Assembly: GCA_016210435.1 (NCBI GenBank)
Contig: JACQUF010000241.1
Coordinates: 1 to 6,057, forward strand
Length of the DNA: 6,057 nucleotides
Direction: 5' to 3'
Source: Chloroflexota bacterium
GTDB lineage: Bacteria > Chloroflexota > Dehalococcoidia > Lucifugimonadales > Lucifugimonadaceae
Shown here: piece by piece, positions 4,210 through 6,057 of the stretch
How the letters are laid out: each line of letters opens with the position of its first letter
How positions within the stretch are numbered: position 1 is the first letter of the stretch
The notes under the pieces: generated by a model
Told to the model about the DNA's origin: nothing
The model's database searches: none
Seen by the model: the letters and a program-made list of their open reading frames with translations, nothing else
Program-made: the position numbers and the translations under genes

Positions 4210-5209
4210 GGCCGACATTTGGTGTGCCACGGTCACTGGCCTCAAGGCACATGAGGACGAATCGGCACCAAGTATGGAGCCAGAGACGCACCAATCGTGA
4301 CCTGCGAGGCCGTGACTTCCCGGAAGACCTTTGACTTTGGCCACAACTGGACCAGCACGCCATCATCTTCCTGAGCGTAGGGAAGAAGTACCAGACTTCC
4401 GCGAAGGGATGACCCGCCAGCCGGAGGACTTCGGTTGCCCGACGCAACTCTGGGAGGGCGGGGTTGTGCCCGGCGTCGTGGTCAAGGTCGTACAGCGCGA
4501 GCCAGTTCCCTCTTCCAGATGTAACGGTGTAGTGCTTCTTCAGTTTGGTGTTGAGCGCCTGAAGTACCGGCTCGGCGGATGCGCCAATCCGAGGATTGAA
4601 GCCGACGAATCCCTGTCCGCCCTTGTTGGACAGGCGATAGCAGGTCGCATGAATCGTCAGCCCGTCAGGGTTCCGCATGAGCAAGTCTGCATCGTCAGAT
4701 TCGGGGGCCATGAGAGCCTTGTACCGATCAAGGTTCTTGATCAGGCGTTGAGCAATCAGACCTGCAAATGAGCGGCCTTGAGTGGCATTAGGGACCGGGT
4801 AGCGGTCATCCTCGATGTTGGTGAGCAAGATCGACAGCCCACGGAAGTCAGCGTGACGGGTGGAGAGCGCCTGGGCGATGGACTCCGCGTACTGCTGCTC
4901 AAGGGCACGCCTTTCAGCGGCATCGGGGTGTCGGACCCTTCCGAGTTCCAAACCCAGTTCGCGCCCTCCCTCCGAGGCGAGGAAGTCGGGCCAGTCGCCC
5001 GCCCTTTCGATCACCTCAACCGTCCGTCCCGCGCGACGGACGAGAGCACCGCAGAACTTTCGGACGACGACCAGCTCCTCGCCTTCCTGATCAGAGGGGA
5101 GCGCCTCGGCTGAGATTCGCGCCGAACCCCTCGCTCCGGGAGTCACTCGCGTCAGGCGGTTCGCTTTGGAAGACTGTCGATGCTTCGTGGTGTCCGGCTG
5201 CTCGTCCAT
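4187..5209 (-). CDS. Nuclease-like hypothetical protein, possibly PD-(D/E)XK-related, with a C-terminal frame break
   Basis: As read, 340 aa from ATG 5209. Residues 62-90 hold a strand, then PDF (Asp75) and, after a Gly-rich turn, ELGLELG (Glu88). This D...E pattern, with 'GLEL' following a strand, recalls PD-(D/E)XK-like nuclease families, but the Lys is not in its usual place, so the nuclease call is tentative. Residues 124-131 (LSILLTNI) and 235-242 (NWLALYDL) are further strands. After FFP277 the frame turns into Arg/Ser/Cys-rich sequence. The other frame reads YAQEDDGVLVQLWP and ends at 4242, giving about 322 aa. The start is also weak: no ribosome site, and the first 58 bp overlap the HEPN gene. 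GTG 5146, 5 bp past the HEPN stop, is an alternative. It is probably cotranscribed with the HEPN gene. Confidence 0.75.
   Translation of the reverse strand: MDEQPDTTKHRQSSKANRLTRVTPGARGSARISAEALPSDQEGEELVVVRKFCGALVRRAGRTVEVIERAGDWPDFLASEGGRELGLELGRVRHPDAAERRALEQQYAESIAQALSTRHADFRGLSILLTNIEDDRYPVPNATQGRSFAGLIAQRLIKNLDRYKALMAPESDDADLLMRNPDGLTIHATCYRLSNKGGQGFVGFNPRIGASAEPVLQALNTKLKKHYTVTSGRGNWLALYDLDHDAGHNPALPELRRATEVLRLAGHPFAEVWYFFPTLRKMMACWSSCGQSQRSSGKSRPRRSRLVRLWLHTWCRFVLMCLEASDRGTPNVGPNQAALA
4242..4379 (-). pseudogene. Probable true C-terminus of the nuclease-like protein, out of frame
   Basis: From 4379 leftward this frame encodes 45 residues, starting YAQEDDGVLVQLWP and ending in a hydrophobic tail (LAPYLVPIRP), then TGA. 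Its composition matches the body of the protein, whereas the frame currently read through this DNA is rich in Arg, Ser, Cys and Trp. Treat it as the displaced end of the 5209 gene, not a separate gene. Confidence 0.55.
4380..4382 (-). other. Probable -1 frame break near the 3' end of the nuclease-like gene
   Basis: The minus strand reads TTC TTC CCT ACG CTC AGG. One more C in the CCC run gives TTC TTC CCC TAC GCT CAG GAA, and the frame stays open with protein-like, G/C-third codons to TGA at 4242-4244. The restored end also removes the overlap with the convergent acetyltransferase gene. Confidence 0.65.
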
Positions 5210-6057
5210 CGTCTCACATGATCGCTCACCGCCGTCGTCGGTCCCGCACCCAACTTGTACCGCAGTACCTCCGTCACGATGTCGTCCAGCATCTGTGGGA
5301 AGTCCCGGTCCTCACGGTTGGGCGAGAACGTCGGTTCCGGACGCGCCCCGCGGTGGACGATGTCATTCCGCGACTGCCTCATCTTGTCGAGCCCCAGCGC
5401 CGGAACAATCTGGTCCGCGGTCATCCCCAGCCGGTAGTGCTTGGCTGCCAGATGGACGGCCGTCTTGCGCACGAGTTCGCGTCCGTCCTTACTCGGTGCC
5501 ATAAGGGCCTCCAGCGCAATCCACAGTGCCACGAGTCGGTCCGCGCCGTTCCTGTGCTCCTTGGACTGCTCCAGCCAACGGAGGGCGGTCAGCAGGTTGG
5601 GTCGTACGTCGGAGTCGAGAACGCGGCCGAGTGACCGGCGGACGGCGTCAGTGGACCGCTTCGAGACGGATGCCTTGTGTCCCGGCCAACCCCGCAGGTC
5701 GAACAAAGCCTGTGGGTAGCCCTTTCGATATTCAAGAGGCCGGATGTATTCCGCCACCTTCTGCAATGGGCGTCGTTGTCTCAGGCAGAGGCCGACCGTC
5801 GCGGCTACGTCCTCCGCCTGCCGTGACAGCACCTGCCATTCGGCATTCCGCGCCCGCGGGTTGTGGTCCTTGTGGACGGGCATGGGGATGTGCACGCCAA
5901 GGAATGTGCCGTCCTTCAACTCCTCTACGGTGTTGCTCAGGTCGAACTGCGCGCCCCCAGCCCGCGTGACGGACTTGGACATCGCCATACCGGGGACGCG
6001 GTAGGGGCCACGGCCGATTTGGACCTCGATGCCGGAAGGTTGGGCACGGAGCCGGAC
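5152..6057 (-). CDS. Apea-like HEPN domain protein, 5' end cut by window edge
   Basis: An ATG exists at 5988, but the frame stays open through 23 more protein-like codons (GIEVQIGRGPYRVPG) to the edge, so the N-terminus is probably outside the window. In-window length is 301 aa. Numbered from the 5988 Met, residues 135-247 form the HEPN region: the helix DRLVALWIALEALM (150-163), a middle helical part, and the signature RNDIVH (Arg207 to His212, the R-x4-H of active HEPN ribonucleases), then a final helix to about 246. The LWIALEALM plus RNDIVH arrangement is typical of the Apea-like branch. HEPN proteins of this type often act as RNases in defence or toxin-like roles, which is inference here. 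Residues 1-130 are an unrecognised domain. The last 30 residues overlap the next gene and look less protein-like than the competing frame. Confidence 0.82.
   Translation of the reverse strand, partial: VRLRAQPSGIEVQIGRGPYRVPGMAMSKSVTRAGGAQFDLSNTVEELKDGTFLGVHIPMPVHKDHNPRARNAEWQVLSRQAEDVAATVGLCLRQRRPLQKVAEYIRPLEYRKGYPQALFDLRGWPGHKASVSKRSTDAVRRSLGRVLDSDVRPNLLTALRWLEQSKEHRNGADRLVALWIALEALMAPSKDGRELVRKTAVHLAAKHYRLGMTADQIVPALGLDKMRQSRNDIVHRGARPEPTFSPNREDRDFPQMLDDIVTEVLRYKLGAGPTTAVSDHVRRWTSSRTPRSIDSLPKRTA

Noticed and set aside
4223..4251. TGTGCC/GGCACA inverted repeat between the acetyltransferase and nuclease-like gene ends, as a bidirectional terminator
   Set aside because: Only a 6-bp stem with a 17-nt loop and no T-run on either strand.
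5526..5969. Plus-strand frames opposite the HEPN gene
   Set aside because: Arg/Pro/Ser-rich shadows of the HEPN coding strand with no ribosome site or recognisable motif.

Overview
This is a high-G+C bacterial window, probably chromosomal and possibly from an environmental or metagenome-derived assembly. No taxonomic marker is present. A lipoprotein with a long Pro-Thr 'PTPTP' linker and a fibronectin type III domain is a style often seen in Chloroflexota, so that phylum is a weak inference. No rRNA, tRNA, CRISPR array, transposase or integrase was seen.

Layout. (1) Positions 1-649, minus: a phospholipase D-like protein with C-terminal zinc ribbons, cut by the left edge. (2) 650-1021: a divergent intergenic stretch with a possible 65-aa minus ORF, an 11-bp inverted repeat and a 14-bp perfect palindrome. 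(3) 1022-2262, plus: an exported lipoprotein split into two frames that meet at a GTGA overlap. A single missing base explains the split better than two genes. (4) 2267-2584, minus: a 105-aa protein with a Cys-rich N-terminus, tail to tail with the lipoprotein. (5) 2656-2766, minus: a doubtful micro-ORF. (6) 2774-3235, minus: a small helix-turn-helix plus C2H2-type zinc-finger protein with an unclear start. (7) 3236-3432: an intergenic stretch between divergent genes; tandem 11-bp direct repeats lie at its left end. (8) 3433-4209, plus: a GNAT acetyltransferase. (9) 4187-5209, minus: a protein with features of PD-(D/E)XK-like nuclease families, whose C-terminus appears to run on in another frame to 4242. 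(10) 5152-6057, minus: an Apea-like HEPN protein with an RNDIVH motif, cut by the right edge.

How the genes relate. The HEPN protein and the nuclease-like protein lie in the same direction and overlap, so they are probably one transcription unit. This pairing, close to a PLD-like gene and zinc-finger/HTH proteins, resembles an accessory or defence-type neighbourhood. That reading is inference from domain types; no known named system is recognisable.

Caution on sequence quality. Two genes show clean one-base frame breaks, and both sit at the same 9-base string GGAAGAAGT, read in opposite coding senses. This points to a DNA-level or sequencing cause rather than programmed frameshifting. A third possible break lies at the HEPN/nuclease-like junction. 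The frames in this window should be confirmed against raw reads.
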